From Vibrio sp. 10N.261.55.A7 (GTDB lineage Bacteria; Pseudomonadota; Gammaproteobacteria; Enterobacterales; Vibrionaceae), in assembly GCF_002877365.1 (NCBI RefSeq), contig NZ_MCWZ01000301.1:10810-47303 (forward strand): DNA of 36,494 nucleotides. Reading direction: 5' to 3'. How positions within the stretch are numbered: position 1 is the stretch's first letter; the number at the start of each line of letters is the position of its first letter. The translations under genes and the position numbers were made by a program. Below, piece by piece: positions 8,795 to 18,074 of this stretch. The notes beneath the pieces were generated by a model that saw only the letters and a list, made by a program, of their open reading frames with translations, did no database searches and was not told where the DNA came from.

Positions 8795-8860
8795 AGCAAA
8801 TTCTGGCGCGTCCCGGGCAATTCAGTCCGTGACGAATCATAACTAGGAAGGAACACGATC

Positions 8861-10045
8861 GTGTCTAAAGAAAAATTTGAACGTACGAAACCGCACGTAA
8901 ACGTTGGTACTATCGGCCACGTTGACCACGGTAAAACAACTCTAACTGCTGCAATCTGTACTACTTTGTCAAAAGTATACGGCGGTGAAGCGAAAGACTT
9001 CGCATCAATCGATAACGCTCCAGAAGAGCGTGAGCGCGGTATCACAATCGCTACTTCACACGTTGAGTACGACACTCCATCACGTCACTACGCACACGTA
9101 GACTGTCCAGGACACGCGGATTATGTTAAGAACATGATCACAGGTGCTGCACAAATGGATGGTGGTATCCTAGTTGTTGCTGCGACTGACGGCCCAATGC
9201 CTCAAACTCGTGAGCACATCCTACTTGGTCGTCAAGTTGGTATCCCTTACATCATCGTATTCATGAACAAATGTGACATGGTTGATGATGAAGAGCTTCT
9301 AGAGCTAGTTGAGATGGAAGTTCGTGAACTTCTTTCTGAATACGAATTCCCAGGTGACGATCTTCCAGTAATCCAAGGTTCAGCTCTTGGTGCACTAAAC
9401 GGCGAAAAGCAGTGGGAAGACAAGATTGTAGAGCTTGCAGAAGCACTAGATTCTTACATTCCTGAGCCAGAGCGTGCAGTAGACCAACCGTTCCTACTAC
9501 CGATTGAAGACGTATTCTCAATCCAAGGTCGTGGTACAGTTGTAACTGGTCGTATCGAGCGCGGTATCCTAAACGTAGGTAACGAAGTAGAAATCGTTGG
9601 TATCAAAGATACAGCAACGACGACTTGTACTGGTGTTGAAATGTTCCGTAAGCTGCTTGACGAAGGTCGTGCAGGTGAGAACGTTGGTGCACTACTACGT
9701 GGTACTAAGCGTGAAGAAGTTGAACGTGGCCAAGTACTAGCGGCTCCAGGTTCAATCAACCCACACACACGTTTTGAGTCAGAAGTATACGTTCTGTCTA
9801 AAGACGAAGGTGGTCGCCACACTCCATTCTTCAAAGGTTACCGTCCACAGTTCTACTTCCGTACAACTGACGTAACTGGCGATATCACGCTTCCAGAAGG
9901 CGTAGAAATGGTCATGCCTGGTGATAACATCCAAATGACTGTAGAGCTAATTGCTCCAATCGCAATGGATGAAGGTCTACGTTTCGCAATCCGCGAAGGT
10001 GGCCGTACAGTAGGTGCTGGTGTTGTTGCTAAAATCTTTGATTAA
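8861..10045 (+). CDS. tuf: Elongation factor Tu
   Basis: EF-Tu delivers aminoacyl-tRNA to the ribosome in a GTP-dependent step. The 394-residue protein carries G1 GHVDHGKTT, the switch [13 protein letters not shown]3 DCPGHADY with the catalytic His, G4 NKCD, and intact domains II and III. Start is GTG at 8861 after AGGAAGGA. It directly follows fusA and is followed by a strong terminator, then secE. Many gamma-proteobacteria, including V. cholerae, have two near-identical tuf genes, one after fusA and one before secE. Here one copy occupies both positions, which is discussed as a finding. Extreme codon bias fits very high expression. Confidence 0.98.
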   Translation: MSKEKFERTKPHVNVGTIGHVDHGKTTLTAAICTTLSKVYGGEAKDFASIDNAPEERERGITIATSHVEYDTPSRHYAHVDCPGHADYVKNMITGAAQMDGGILVVAATDGPMPQTREHILLGRQVGIPYIIVFMNKCDMVDDEELLELVEMEVRELLSEYEFPGDDLPVIQGSALGALNGEKQWEDKIVELAEALDSYIPEPERAVDQPFLLPIEDVFSIQGRGTVVTGRIERGILNVGNEVEIVGIKDTATTTCTGVEMFRKLLDEGRAGENVGALLRGTKREEVERGQVLAAPGSINPHTRFESEVYVLSKDEGGRHTPFFKGYRPQFYFRTTDVTGDITLPEGVEMVMPGDNIQMTVELIAPIAMDEGLRFAIREGGRTVGAGVVAKIFD

Positions 10046-10064
10046 GATTTGACTAACTACTAGT

Positions 10065-10092
10065 AAAAAGGGCATCATTTGATGCCCTTTTT
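10065..10092 (+). terminator. Terminator after tuf
   Basis: The 12-base perfect stem AAAAAGGGCATC / GATGCCCTTTTT (10065-10076 with 10081-10092) has an ATTT loop and a T-run. The symmetric A and T tracts make it potentially bidirectional. It separates tuf from secE. Confidence 0.92.
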
Positions 10093-10155
10093 CTTCGCTA
10101 GATATTATGCACATTGATCATGGCGAACAATGTTGTGTAAAGCAAAGGATTTGGA

Positions 10156-10174
10156 ATGAAGCAATTTGCTTCAT
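10156..10174. repeat. 19-base palindrome in the tuf-secE gap
   Basis: ATGAAGCAA and TTGCTTCAT flank a single T, a near-perfect dyad with no room for a hairpin loop, so it looks more like a protein-binding site than an RNA structure. It lies about 100 bases upstream of secE. No matching family was recognised. The rest of this 231-base gap holds the tuf terminator and no tRNA gene. Confidence 0.5.
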
Positions 10175-10276
10175 CCGCGAGAGTAAATATTAATCATTTT
10201 GATTGATGTTATGGAATTCGCCCTGCAACAGCGGGGTTATTGTCGTCTATATTAAGACTTATGACAGGTTGGTTTT

Positions 10277-10657
10277 ATGAAAGCAAATAATGCTGAAACT
10301 CCTGATAGCTCAAATAGCGCAGACATCTTTAAGTGGATCCTCACTTTTGTTCTGTTAGCCGCAGCTGTTGTGGGTAATTACCTGTATGGTGAAATGTCTG
10401 TAGTTATCCGCGCTGCAGGCGTCGTTGTATTAATCGCAGCTGCACTTGGTGTATCAGCGACAACGGCTAAAGGTAAAGCAGCGATTGTGTTCGCACGTGA
10501 ATCCCGTATGGAAGTGCGTAAAGTGGTATGGCCTACACGCCAAGAAACCATGCAGACATCTTTGATCGTATTAGCAGTATGTATTGTAATGGCTCTAGTG
10601 CTATGGGGCATTGACGGCATTATGGTTCGTCTTGTTTCATTCTTTACTGGGCTATAG
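10277..10657 (+). CDS. secE: Preprotein translocase subunit SecE
   Basis: SecE is the essential clamp subunit of the SecYEG channel in the inner membrane. The 126-residue protein has three membrane segments (about residues 19-37, 42-61 and 93-113) as in enterobacterial SecE. The conserved cytoplasmic amphipathic helix and hinge ESRMEVRKVVWPTRQETMQT precede the last segment. The ATG at 10277 gives the usual length; the ribosome binding site is weak. nusG starts 13 bases after the stop, so the two are cotranscribed, as in E. coli. Confidence 0.96.
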   Translation: MKANNAETPDSSNSADIFKWILTFVLLAAAVVGNYLYGEMSVVIRAAGVVVLIAAALGVSATTAKGKAAIVFARESRMEVRKVVWPTRQETMQTSLIVLAVCIVMALVLWGIDGIMVRLVSFFTGL

Positions 10658-10670
10658 AGGGTTTTAATTC

Positions 10671-11219
10671 ATGAGTGAAGCTCCAAAAAAACGTTGGTAT
10701 GTTGTTCAAGCTTTTTCTGGCTTTGAAGGTCGAGTGGCTCAGTCACTACGTGAACATATTAAAATGCACAACATGGAAGAGTTGTTTGGCGAAGTATTGG
10801 TCCCTACTGAAGAAGTGGTAGAGATGCGTGCTGGTCAACGTCGTAAAAGCGAACGTAAATTTTTCCCTGGCTATGTATTAGTGCAAATGGTTATGAACGA
10901 TGAATCATGGCACTTAGTACGTAGTATTCCTCGTGTAATGGGCTTCATAGGTGGTACCTCTGACCGTCCGGCACCAATCACTGACAAAGAAGCAGATGCT
11001 ATTCTGAACCGTCTAGAGAAAGCGAGCGAAGCTCCACGTCCTAAGACTATGTTCGAAGCAGGTGAAGTGGTTCGTGTTAATGATGGTCCATTTGCTGACT
11101 TCAACGGTACGGTTGAAGAAGTAGATTACGAGAAGAGCCGCATCAAGGTTTCTGTATCGATCTTTGGTCGTGCAACTCCTGTTGAGCTTGAATTTGGTCA
11201 AGTGGAAAAACTTGATTAA
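10671..11219 (+). CDS. nusG: Transcription termination/antitermination protein NusG
   Basis: NusG binds RNA polymerase, suppresses pausing, aids Rho-dependent termination and links transcription to the leading ribosome. The 182-residue protein has the NGN domain ([19 protein letters not shown] to about residue 120, with [11 protein letters not shown] and [13 protein letters not shown]). A short linker leads to the C-terminal KOW domain ([19 protein letters not shown], about 127-180). It is cotranscribed with secE. The transcript ends in the hairpin at 11244, which also holds the next promoter. Confidence 0.97.
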   Translation: MSEAPKKRWYVVQAFSGFEGRVAQSLREHIKMHNMEELFGEVLVPTEEVVEMRAGQRRKSERKFFPGYVLVQMVMNDESWHLVRSIPRVMGFIGGTSDRPAPITDKEADAILNRLEKASEAPRPKTMFEAGEVVRVNDGPFADFNGTVEEVDYEKSRIKVSVSIFGRATPVELEFGQVEKLD

Positions 11220-11238
11220 AAAAACACCTTATTAATGC

Positions 11239-11267
11239 TTGTTAAAGGCGCGAATTATGCTTATAAT
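11239..11267 (+). promoter_or_regulatory. rplKA promoter embedded in the nusG terminator
   Basis: TTGTTA (11239-11244) is exactly 17 bases from a perfect TATAAT (11262-11267), followed by a GC-rich discriminator. The spacer and -10 lie inside the hairpin that ends the secE-nusG transcript, so the start point would fall in the 3' arm of the terminator. The equivalent E. coli operon has its own promoter at this place. Confidence 0.8.
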
Positions 11268-11280
11268 TTCGCGCCTTTTT
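11244..11280 (+). terminator. Terminator after nusG
   Basis: AAAGGCGCGAATTAT (11244-11258) pairs with ATAATTTCGCGCCTTT (11263-11278), with one bulged base, followed by further T residues. It is a classical intrinsic terminator and overlaps the rplKA promoter. Confidence 0.85.
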
Positions 11281-11363
11281 ACAGGTCTGCTGTAAAAAGT
11301 TTTTTATGAAAAACGGGGAGCTTACTGAAAAGTTGGCGCTTGAACCCAAAATTAGGAAATATC

Positions 11364-11792
11364 ATGGCTAAGAAAGTTGAAGCTTATATCAAACTGCAAG
11401 TAGCAGCTGGTATGGCAAACCCAAGTCCACCGGTTGGTCCTGCACTAGGTCAGCACGGTGTGAACATCATGGAATTCTGTAAAGCGTTCAACGCAAAAAC
11501 AGAATCTGTTGAGAAAGGTCTACCGACTCCAGTAGTAATCACTGTTTACAACGATCGTTCTTTCACGTTCGTTACTAAGACTCCACCTGCTGCAATTCTT
11601 CTTAAGAAAGCGGCTGGCGTTAAGTCTGGTTCAGGTCGTCCAAACACTGAAAAAGTGGGCACGGTTACTGACGCTCAGCTACAGGAAATCGCAGAAACTA
11701 AAGCTGCTGATATGACTGGTGCTGACGTTGAAGCGATGAAGCGTTCTATTGCGGGTACTGCTCGTTCAATGGGCCTAGTGGTAGAGGGTTAA
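11364..11792 (+). CDS. rplK: 50S ribosomal protein L11
   Basis: L11 forms part of the GTPase-associated centre and is needed for RelA activation by uncharged tRNA. The true start is the ATG at 11364 ([20 protein letters not shown]), with AGGAAA five bases upstream. A frame extension back to 11340 would add residues absent from the family. The 142-residue protein has the N-terminal [20 protein letters not shown] motif and the C-terminal rRNA-binding domain with [13 protein letters not shown]. rplA follows after 4 bases. In E. coli L1 represses this pair by binding the leader; the 11281-11363 leader is the likely site. Confidence 0.97.
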   Translation: MAKKVEAYIKLQVAAGMANPSPPVGPALGQHGVNIMEFCKAFNAKTESVEKGLPTPVVITVYNDRSFTFVTKTPPAAILLKKAAGVKSGSGRPNTEKVGTVTDAQLQEIAETKAADMTGADVEAMKRSIAGTARSMGLVVEG

Positions 11793-11796
11793 GATC

Positions 11797-12498
11797 ATGG
11801 CAAAACTAACTAAGCGCATGCGCACTATTCGTGAAAAAGTTGAAGTAACGAAAGAATACGAAATCAACGAAGCTGTAGCACTTCTTCAAGAACTAGCAAC
11901 AGCTAAGTTCGTTGAATCTGTAGACGTTGCTGTAAACCTAGGCATCGATGCTCGTAAATCTGATCAGAACGTACGTGGTGCAACGGTACTTCCGCACGGT
12001 ACTGGCCGCGAAATCCGCGTAGCAGTGTTCACTCAAGGTGCAAACGCTGAAGCAGCTAAAGAAGCTGGCGCAGACATCGTTGGTATGGAAGATCTTGCTG
12101 AGCAAGTTAAGAAAGGCGTAATGGACTTTGACGTAGTTGTTGCTTCTCCAGATGCAATGCGCGTTGTAGGCCAACTAGGTACTATCCTAGGTCCACGCGG
12201 TCTAATGCCAAACCCTAAAGTTGGTACTGTAACTCCTAACGTTGCTGAAGCAGTTAAGAACGCTAAAGCGGGTCAGGTTCGTTACCGTAACGACAAGAAC
12301 GGCATCATCCACACTACTATTGGTAAAGCTACTTTCGAATCAGCGCAAATTAAAGAGAACTTAGAAGCTCTTCTAGTTGCACTTAAGAAAGCTAAGCCTT
12401 CTTCAGCGAAAGGTACTTTCCTGAAGAAAGTGAGCATCTCTACCACTATGGGTGCAGGTGTTGTTGTTGATCAAGCTAGTCTTGACACTCAAGCATAA
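11797..12498 (+). CDS. rplA: 50S ribosomal protein L1
   Basis: L1 builds the mobile L1 stalk at the ribosomal E site and acts as translational repressor of rplK-rplA. The 233-residue protein begins [15 protein letters not shown] and contains [39 protein letters not shown] and the C-terminal [12 protein letters not shown], all standard for bacterial L1. It is coupled to rplK with a 4-base spacer. A hairpin with an embedded promoter follows. Confidence 0.97.
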   Translation: MAKLTKRMRTIREKVEVTKEYEINEAVALLQELATAKFVESVDVAVNLGIDARKSDQNVRGATVLPHGTGREIRVAVFTQGANAEAAKEAGADIVGMEDLAEQVKKGVMDFDVVVASPDAMRVVGQLGTILGPRGLMPNPKVGTVTPNVAEAVKNAKAGQVRYRNDKNGIIHTTIGKATFESAQIKENLEALLVALKKAKPSSAKGTFLKKVSISTTMGAGVVVDQASLDTQA

Positions 12499-12502
12499 TT
12501 AT

Positions 12503-12530
12503 TTGCTTAGGCGTAGAATTTGTGTATAAT
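12503..12530 (+). promoter_or_regulatory. rplJL-rpoBC promoter embedded in the post-rplA hairpin
   Basis: TTGCTT (12503-12508) and a perfect TATAAT (12525-12530) are 16 bases apart, with a GCGCC discriminator. The spacer forms the 5' arm and the -10 covers the loop and start of the 3' arm of the hairpin at 12507-12541. It matches the position of the E. coli rplJ promoter. Confidence 0.8.
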
Positions 12531-12541
12531 TCTGCGCCTAA
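12507..12541 (+). terminator. Hairpin after rplA (weak terminator)
   Basis: TTAGGCGTAGAATT (12507-12520) pairs with AATTCTGCGCCTAA (12528-12541), with one G-T pair and a seven-base loop. The following TATTTG is a poor U-tract, so some read-through into rplJ is likely. Confidence 0.65.
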
Positions 12542-12604
12542 TATTTGTGGTTGGGGCTGACGTTAGTTCGTTTCATTGAGTGATCAATAGAATGAATTTA
12601 GAAC

Positions 12605-12680
12605 AGTCTCCGTCCAAGACCGTAGGTGTTAGCAGTTCGCTGTTGACTTAATTGTCCTGCGTAGATGGTGCCCGAACTGA
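12605..12680 (+). promoter_or_regulatory. L10 leader, autoregulatory L10-L12 binding site
   Basis: The 304-base stretch between rplA and rplJ (12499-12802) has no gene. It holds the promoter hairpin and then a long mRNA leader. The segments AAGACCGTAGGTGTT (from 12615) and CCTGCGTAGATGGTGCC (from 12656) closely match the conserved paired elements of the L10 leader of enterobacteria. There the L10-(L12)4 complex binds and represses translation of rplJ-rplL. The remaining 120 bases before rplJ contain an AACTCTCACTGTT / AATAGTGAGTG hairpin near 12746-12776 and the AGGAG ribosome binding site. Confidence 0.8.
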
Positions 12681-12802
12681 CAGGAAGATTTTCTGTATAG
12701 TGTTTCACTGTATTGAGTTTCTTTCTTCTGGGACTGCACCTTTTTAACTCTCACTGTTGTGATAATAGTGAGTGGTGTAACGACAACCAGGAGTAAATCC
12801 AA

Positions 12803-13297
12803 ATGGCTTTAAACCTTCAAGACAAAAAAGCAATTGTTGCTGAAGTCAACGAAGCTGCCAGTGGTGCACTTTCTGCAGTTGTAGCTGATTCTCGTGGCGT
12901 TGAAGTTGGCGCAATGACTTCTCTACGTAAACAGGCGCGTGAAGCGGGTGTTTATGTGAGAGTTGTGCGTAACACTTTAGCACGCCGTGCAGTTGAGGGT
13001 ACAGACTACGAGTGTCTACAAGACACTTTCACTGGTCCTACTCTAATTGCATTCTCTAACGAGCACCCAGGTGCTGGCGCGCGTCTTTTCAAAGACTTCG
13101 CGAAAGAGAACAAAGCGTTCGAGATCAAAGCCGCTGCATTTGAAGGCGCACTAACTGACGCTGAAGTACTAGCGACACTACCAACTTACGACGAAGCTAT
13201 CGCACGCCTAATGATGTGCATGAAAGAAGCTTCTGCTGGCAAGCTGGTACGTACTATCGCTGCTTTACGTGATCAAAAAGAAGAAGCTGCGGCATAA
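12803..13297 (+). CDS. rplJ: 50S ribosomal protein L10
   Basis: L10 anchors the L7/L12 dimers to the GTPase-associated centre. The 164-residue protein begins [19 protein letters not shown] and contains [39 protein letters not shown], typical of the rRNA-binding domain. The C-terminal helix that binds L7/L12 follows (to KEEAAA). It is first in the rplJ-rplL-rpoB-rpoC unit and is preceded by the L10 leader. Confidence 0.97.
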   Translation: MALNLQDKKAIVAEVNEAASGALSAVVADSRGVEVGAMTSLRKQAREAGVYVRVVRNTLARRAVEGTDYECLQDTFTGPTLIAFSNEHPGAGARLFKDFAKENKAFEIKAAAFEGALTDAEVLATLPTYDEAIARLMMCMKEASAGKLVRTIAALRDQKEEAAA

Positions 13298-13354
13298 GCC
13301 TTGCTTTCTACTGATTGTAAAATAAACTAATTGTTGACTTAAAAGAGAATTGTT

Positions 13355-13723
13355 ATGTCTATTACTAACGAGCAAATCCTAGACGCAGTTGCAGAAATGT
13401 CTGTAATGCAAGTTGTTGAGCTTATCGAAGCTATGGAAGAAAAATTCGGCGTATCTGCTGCAGCTGCTGTTGTAGCTGGTGGCGCTGCTGGTGGCGAAGC
13501 TGCTGCTGAGCAAACTGAATTTGACGTAGTTCTTTCTGCTGTTGGCGGTAACAAAGTACAAGTTATCAAAGCAGTACGTGGCGCTACAGGTCTAGGCCTT
13601 AAAGAAGCTAAGGGTCTAGTAGACTCAGCTCCTGCTGCACTTAAAGAAGGCGTTGACAAAGCTGAAGCTGAAGCTCTTAAAGCTCAGCTAGAAGAAGCTG
13701 GTGCAACTGTTGAAATCAAGTAA
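13355..13723 (+). CDS. rplL: 50S ribosomal protein L7/L12
   Basis: L7/L12 is the multi-copy stalk protein that recruits and stimulates translational GTPases. The 122-residue protein has the N-terminal dimerisation domain (to about residue 33), the flexible Ala/Gly-rich hinge (about 34-53), and the C-terminal factor-binding domain with [20 protein letters not shown] and [20 protein letters not shown]. It lies 57 bases after rplJ and is followed by the attenuator hairpin. Confidence 0.98.
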   Translation: MSITNEQILDAVAEMSVMQVVELIEAMEEKFGVSAAAAVVAGGAAGGEAAAEQTEFDVVLSAVGGNKVQVIKAVRGATGLGLKEAKGLVDSAPAALKEGVDKAEAEALKAQLEEAGATVEIK

Positions 13724-13755
13724 TTATTACTTAATTTCATAGCCGTAAGGCTAAT

Positions 13756-13786
13756 GGCTGGTGGTTTATTAACCACCGGCCTTTTT
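13756..13786 (+). terminator. Attenuator hairpin between rplL and rpoB
   Basis: GGCTGGTGGTT (13756-13766) pairs with AACCACCGGCC (13771-13781), with one G-T pair and a TATT loop, followed by TTTTT. By analogy with E. coli it lets only part of the transcription pass into rpoBC, setting the ribosomal protein to polymerase ratio. The rest of the 235-base gap shows no gene. Confidence 0.85.
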
Positions 13787-13958
13787 GCGCTGTAGGGTAC
13801 CGGTGAATTTTCCCGCTGTTTAAGCACCGATACTCATGCAAAAAAGCACTATTATTGAATCAATATTAGTGTCACTACAGTAAACAGTTGCTAGTCACTG
13901 CCCCGCCTTTTGGTGTCTTGGGCAGTTTGGGTCACTTATCAGCGAGCTGAGGAACCCC

Positions 13959-16900
13959 ATGGTTTACTCCTATACCGAGAAAAAACGCATCCGTAAGGAT
14001 TTTGGTACTCGTCCACAAGTTTTGGACATTCCATACCTGTTATCGATCCAGCTCGATTCGTTCGACAAATTTATCGAACAGGATCCTGAAGGGCAATACG
14101 GTCTTGAAGCTGCTTTCCGTTCTGTTTTTCCAATTCAGAGCTACAACGGCAATTCAGAGCTGCAATACGTTAGCTACCGTCTTGGTGAGCCTGTATTTGA
14201 TGTTAAAGAATGTCAAATCCGCGGCGTTACTTATTCGAAGCCTCTACGCGTAAAACTACGTCTAGTAATCTTTGATAGAGACGCGCCAGCAGGTACCGTA
14301 AAAGATATTAAAGAACAAGAAGTCTACATGGGCGAAATTCCGCTTATGACAGACAATGGTACCTTCGTAATCAATGGTACTGAGAGGGTTATCGTATCCC
14401 AGCTGCACCGAAGCCCAGGCGTGTTCTTCGACAGCGATAAGGGTAAGACCCACTCGTCAGGTAAAGTTCTATATAACGCACGTGTAATTCCTTACCGTGG
14501 TTCATGGCTCGACTTTGAGTTTGACCCTAAGGATAACTTATACGTACGTATTGACCGTCGTCGTAAGCTACCAGCTTCGATCATTCTTCGCGCACTTGGT
14601 AAAACAACAGAAGAGATCCTGGATCTGTTCTTTGAAAAAGTGAACTTCGAAGTTAAAGACAAGACTCTATTAATGGAGCTCGTCCCTGATCGTTTACGTG
14701 GTGAAACTGCGTCATTTGACATCGAAGCCGATGGCAAGACTTACGTTGAGACAGGTCGTCGTGTAACGGCACGTCACATCCGCCAACTTGAAAAAGACGG
14801 CGTAGAGCACATCGAAGTACCAGTAGAGTACATCGTTGGTAAAGTTGCATCGAAAGATTACATCAACGAAGCAACTGGCGAGATTATTGTTGGTGCAAAC
14901 CACGAGATCAGCCTAGAAGCTCTTGCAAACTTATCTCAAGCGGGTCACAAAGCTCTAGAGGTTCTGTTTACGAACGATCTAGACCACGGTCCATTTATGT
15001 CTGAAACTCTGCGAATTGACAGTACTGTTGATCGCCTTTCAGCTCTGGTAGAAATCTACCGCATGATGCGCCCTGGTGAGCCGCCAACAAAAGATGCAGC
15101 AGAGACATTGTTCCAAAGCTTGTTCTTCAATGAAGATCGTTACGACTTATCTACAGTAGGCCGTATGAAATTCAACAGCTCAATCGAGCGTGAGGATGCT
15201 GGCGAACAAGGTACGCTAGATGAAACAGACATCATTGCTGTGATGAAACGTTTGATCGAGATCCGTAACGGTAAAGGCGAAGTGGACGATATCGACCACC
15301 TTGGCAACCGTCGTATCCGTAGCGTAGGCGAAATGGCAGAAAACCAATTCCGTGTTGGTCTAGTTCGTGTAGAGCGTGCCGTTAAAGAGCGCCTGAGCCT
15401 TGGTGATCTTGATGCAATTATGCCTCAAGACCTTATCAATGCTAAGCCTATTTCAGCTGCTGTTAAAGAATTCTTTGGCTCTTCACAGCTGTCTCAGTTT
15501 ATGGACCAAAACAACCCATTGTCAGAAGTAACGCACAAGCGTCGTATTTCTGCTTTAGGTCCTGGTGGTTTAACTCGTGAGCGTGCTGGCTTTGAGGTAC
15601 GTGACGTACACGTAACTCACTACGGTCGTCTATGTCCGATCGAAACGCCAGAAGGTCCAAACATCGGTCTAATTAACTCTCTATCAGCATTTGCACGTTG
15701 TAACGATTACGGTTTCCTAGAGACTCCGTACCGTCGTGTTGTTGATGGTGTAGTAACCGAAGAGGTTGATTACCTTTCTGCTATTCAGGAAGGTCAGTTT
15801 GTTATCGCTCAGGCGAACACAATACTAACTGAAGATTCGACGTTCTCTGAAGAGCTAATCACTGCTCGTCAGAAAGGTGAATCTGGTCTCCACCCTCGCG
15901 AACATGTTAACTACATGGACGTTGCAACAAACCAAGTAGTATCTATCGCTGCTTCGCTTATCCCGTTCCTAGAACACGATGATGCGAACCGTGCATTGAT
16001 GGGTGCGAACATGCAACGTCAAGCTGTCCCAACATTAAAAGCTGATAAGCCTTTAGTTGGTACAGGTATCGAACGTAACATCGCGGTTGACTCTGGTGTT
16101 ACAGCGGTAGCGAAACGTGGCGGTACTGTTCAATCAGTTGACGCTTCACGTATCGTAGTTAAGGTAAATGAAGATGAGTTGATTCCTGGTGAAGCGGGCA
16201 TTGATATCTACAACTTAACGAAATACACGCGTTCGAACCAAAACACTTGTATTAACCAACGCCCAACCGTAATGCCAGGTGAACCTGTTGCACGCGGTGA
16301 CGTTCTTGCTGATGGTCCTTCAACCGACCTTGGTGAACTAGCGCTTGGTCAAAACATGCGTATCGCATTCATGCCTTGGAATGGTTACAACTTCGAAGAC
16401 TCGATCTTAGTATCTGAGCGTGTAGTTCAAGAAGACCGTTTCACGACGATTCACATTCAAGAACTGTCTTGTGTGGCTCGTGATACGAAGCTGGGCTCTG
16501 AAGAGATCACAGCGGATATTCCAAACGTAGGTGAGTCTGCTCTGTCTAAACTAGACGAGTCAGGTATCGTTTACATCGGTGCTGAAGTGAAGGGTGGCGA
16601 CATCCTGGTTGGTAAAGTGACGCCTAAGGGTGAAACTCAACTGACTCCTGAAGAGAAGCTACTACGTGCAATCTTCGGTGAAAAAGCATCTGACGTTAAA
16701 GATACATCACTGCGTGTACCAAACTCTGTTTCAGGTACCATCATTGACGTTCAAGTCTTCACTCGCGATGGCGTAGAGAAAGACAAGCGTGCTCTAGAAA
16801 TTGAGCAAATGCAGCTGAAAGAAGCGAAGAAAGACCTTACTGAAGAGTTCCAAATTCTTGAAGGTGGTCTATTAGCTCGTGTTCGTGCTGTACTTGTTAA

Positions 16901-17987
16901 TGCTGGTTACTCTGATGCTAAGCTTGATTCGATTGGTCGTAAGCAATGGTTAGAGCAAACGCTTGAAGACGATGCGCTTCAATCGCAGCTTGAGCAACTT
17001 GCTGAGCAATGGGATGAGCTAAAAGCTGATTTCGATAAGAAGTTTGAAACTAAGCGTCGTAAGATCACTCAAGGTGATGACCTGGCACCAGGCGTACTTA
17101 AGATTGTTAAAGTATACCTAGCTGTTAAGCGTCGTATCCAACCGGGTGATAAGATGGCCGGTCGTCACGGTAACAAAGGTGTAATCTCTAAGATTAACCC
17201 TGTTGAAGACATGCCATACGATGAAACAGGTCGTCCTGTAGATATCGTACTGAACCCGCTGGGTGTACCATCGCGTATGAACATCGGTCAGATCTTAGAA
17301 GTACACTTAGGTCTAGCGGCTAAAGGCATCGGTGACAAGATCAACCAAATGCTGAAGGAACAACAAGAACTGCATAAGTTCCGTAACTTCCTACAGAAGG
17401 TTTACGATCTTGGTGATACTCGCCAGAAAGTAGACATTGCTGAACTGTCTGATGACCAAGTTCGCACGTTGATCAAGAACCTACGTGGCGGTTTACCAAT
17501 CGCAACGCCTGTGTTCGATGGTGCTTCTGAAACGTTAATCAAAGAACTGTTGAAACTCGGTGATCTGCCAGAATCTGGTCAGCTTACGTTGTTTGATGGT
17601 CGTACTGGTGATGCGTTTGAGCGTCCTGTAACTGTCGGTTACATGTACATGCTGAAACTGAACCACCTTGTTGATGACAAGATGCACGCTCGTTCTACTG
17701 GTTCGTACAGCCTAGTAACTCAGCAACCACTTGGTGGTAAAGCTCAGTTCGGTGGTCAGCGTTTCGGTGAGATGGAAGTATGGGCACTAGAAGCATACGG
17801 TGCTGCTTACACGCTTCAAGAAATGCTAACGGTTAAGTCAGATGACGTTAACGGCCGTACTAAGATGTATAAGAACATCGTAGACGGTGACCATAGCATG
17901 GAACCTGGTATGCCAGAATCGTTCAACGTATTGTTGAAAGAGATTCGCTCGCTAGGTATCAACATCGAGCTAGAAGACGAAGAGTAA
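13959..17987 (+). CDS. rpoB: RNA polymerase beta subunit
   Basis: RpoB forms, with RpoC, the catalytic core of RNA polymerase and the rifampicin pocket. The 1342-residue protein has the same length as the E. coli subunit and the same numbering around the drug pocket. Gly507 begins [17 protein letters not shown], and Asp516, His526, Arg529 and Ser531 are all wild type. Other family blocks visible are [38 protein letters not shown] and the C-terminal [18 protein letters not shown]. It is transcribed from the rplJ promoter through the attenuator; an 87-base gap with a hairpin leads to rpoC. Confidence 0.98.
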   Translation: MVYSYTEKKRIRKDFGTRPQVLDIPYLLSIQLDSFDKFIEQDPEGQYGLEAAFRSVFPIQSYNGNSELQYVSYRLGEPVFDVKECQIRGVTYSKPLRVKLRLVIFDRDAPAGTVKDIKEQEVYMGEIPLMTDNGTFVINGTERVIVSQLHRSPGVFFDSDKGKTHSSGKVLYNARVIPYRGSWLDFEFDPKDNLYVRIDRRRKLPASIILRALGKTTEEILDLFFEKVNFEVKDKTLLMELVPDRLRGETASFDIEADGKTYVETGRRVTARHIRQLEKDGVEHIEVPVEYIVGKVASKDYINEATGEIIVGANHEISLEALANLSQAGHKALEVLFTNDLDHGPFMSETLRIDSTVDRLSALVEIYRMMRPGEPPTKDAAETLFQSLFFNEDRYDLSTVGRMKFNSSIEREDAGEQGTLDETDIIAVMKRLIEIRNGKGEVDDIDHLGNRRIRSVGEMAENQFRVGLVRVERAVKERLSLGDLDAIMPQDLINAKPISAAVKEFFGSSQLSQFMDQNNPLSEVTHKRRISALGPGGLTRERAGFEVRDVHVTHYGRLCPIETPEGPNIGLINSLSAFARCNDYGFLETPYRRVVDGVVTEEVDYLSAIQEGQFVIAQANTILTEDSTFSEELITARQKGESGLHPREHVNYMDVATNQVVSIAASLIPFLEHDDANRALMGANMQRQAVPTLKADKPLVGTGIERNIAVDSGVTAVAKRGGTVQSVDASRIVVKVNEDELIPGEAGIDIYNLTKYTRSNQNTCINQRPTVMPGEPVARGDVLADGPSTDLGELALGQNMRIAFMPWNGYNFEDSILVSERVVQEDRFTTIHIQELSCVARDTKLGSEEITADIPNVGESALSKLDESGIVYIGAEVKGGDILVGKVTPKGETQLTPEEKLLRAIFGEKASDVKDTSLRVPNSVSGTIIDVQVFTRDGVEKDKRALEIEQMQLKEAKKDLTEEFQILEGGLLARVRAVLVNAGYSDAKLDSIGRKQWLEQTLEDDALQSQLEQLAEQWDELKADFDKKFETKRRKITQGDDLAPGVLKIVKVYLAVKRRIQPGDKMAGRHGNKGVISKINPVEDMPYDETGRPVDIVLNPLGVPSRMNIGQILEVHLGLAAKGIGDKINQMLKEQQELHKFRNFLQKVYDLGDTRQKVDIAELSDDQVRTLIKNLRGGLPIATPVFDGASETLIKELLKLGDLPESGQLTLFDGRTGDAFERPVTVGYMYMLKLNHLVDDKMHARSTGSYSLVTQQPLGGKAQFGGQRFGEMEVWALEAYGAAYTLQEMLTVKSDDVNGRTKMYKNIVDGDHSMEPGMPESFNVLLKEIRSLGINIELEDEE

Positions 17988-18023
17988 TCGACCTCTCTTT
18001 TTGAGAACGATTATTTGGTAGAA

Positions 18024-18053
18024 GGTGCTCACTTTAGCGAGTGAGCTCCTTTT
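18024..18053 (+). other. Hairpin in the rpoB-rpoC gap
   Basis: GGTGCTCACT (18024-18033) pairs with AGTGAGCTCC (18040-18049), with one internal mismatch, followed by TTTT. The stem is modest and lies just before the rpoC ribosome binding site (AGGAGCTG). It may be an RNA-processing or pausing element rather than a full terminator. Confidence 0.45.
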
Positions 18054-18074
18054 AACTCCTTACAGGAGCTGAAT

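Noticed and set aside
8611..9075. 154-codon minus-strand frame across the fusA end and tuf start
   Set aside because: It lies antisense to two certain genes, has no ribosome binding site or family resemblance, and is explained by the codon bias of tuf.
9454..9834. 126-codon minus-strand frame inside tuf
   Set aside because: A shadow frame with Ser/Arg/Pro-rich composition caused by tuf codon bias.
13339..13659. 106-codon Ala/Ser-rich minus-strand frame over rplL
   Set aside because: Its composition is the mirror of the GCT-rich L7/L12 hinge codons; rplL is certain on the other strand.
15477..15600. Possible rifampicin-resistance change in rpoB
   Set aside because: Asp516, His526, Arg529 and Ser531 are wild type; the only difference from E. 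coli seen in this stretch is a conservative Ile to Val.
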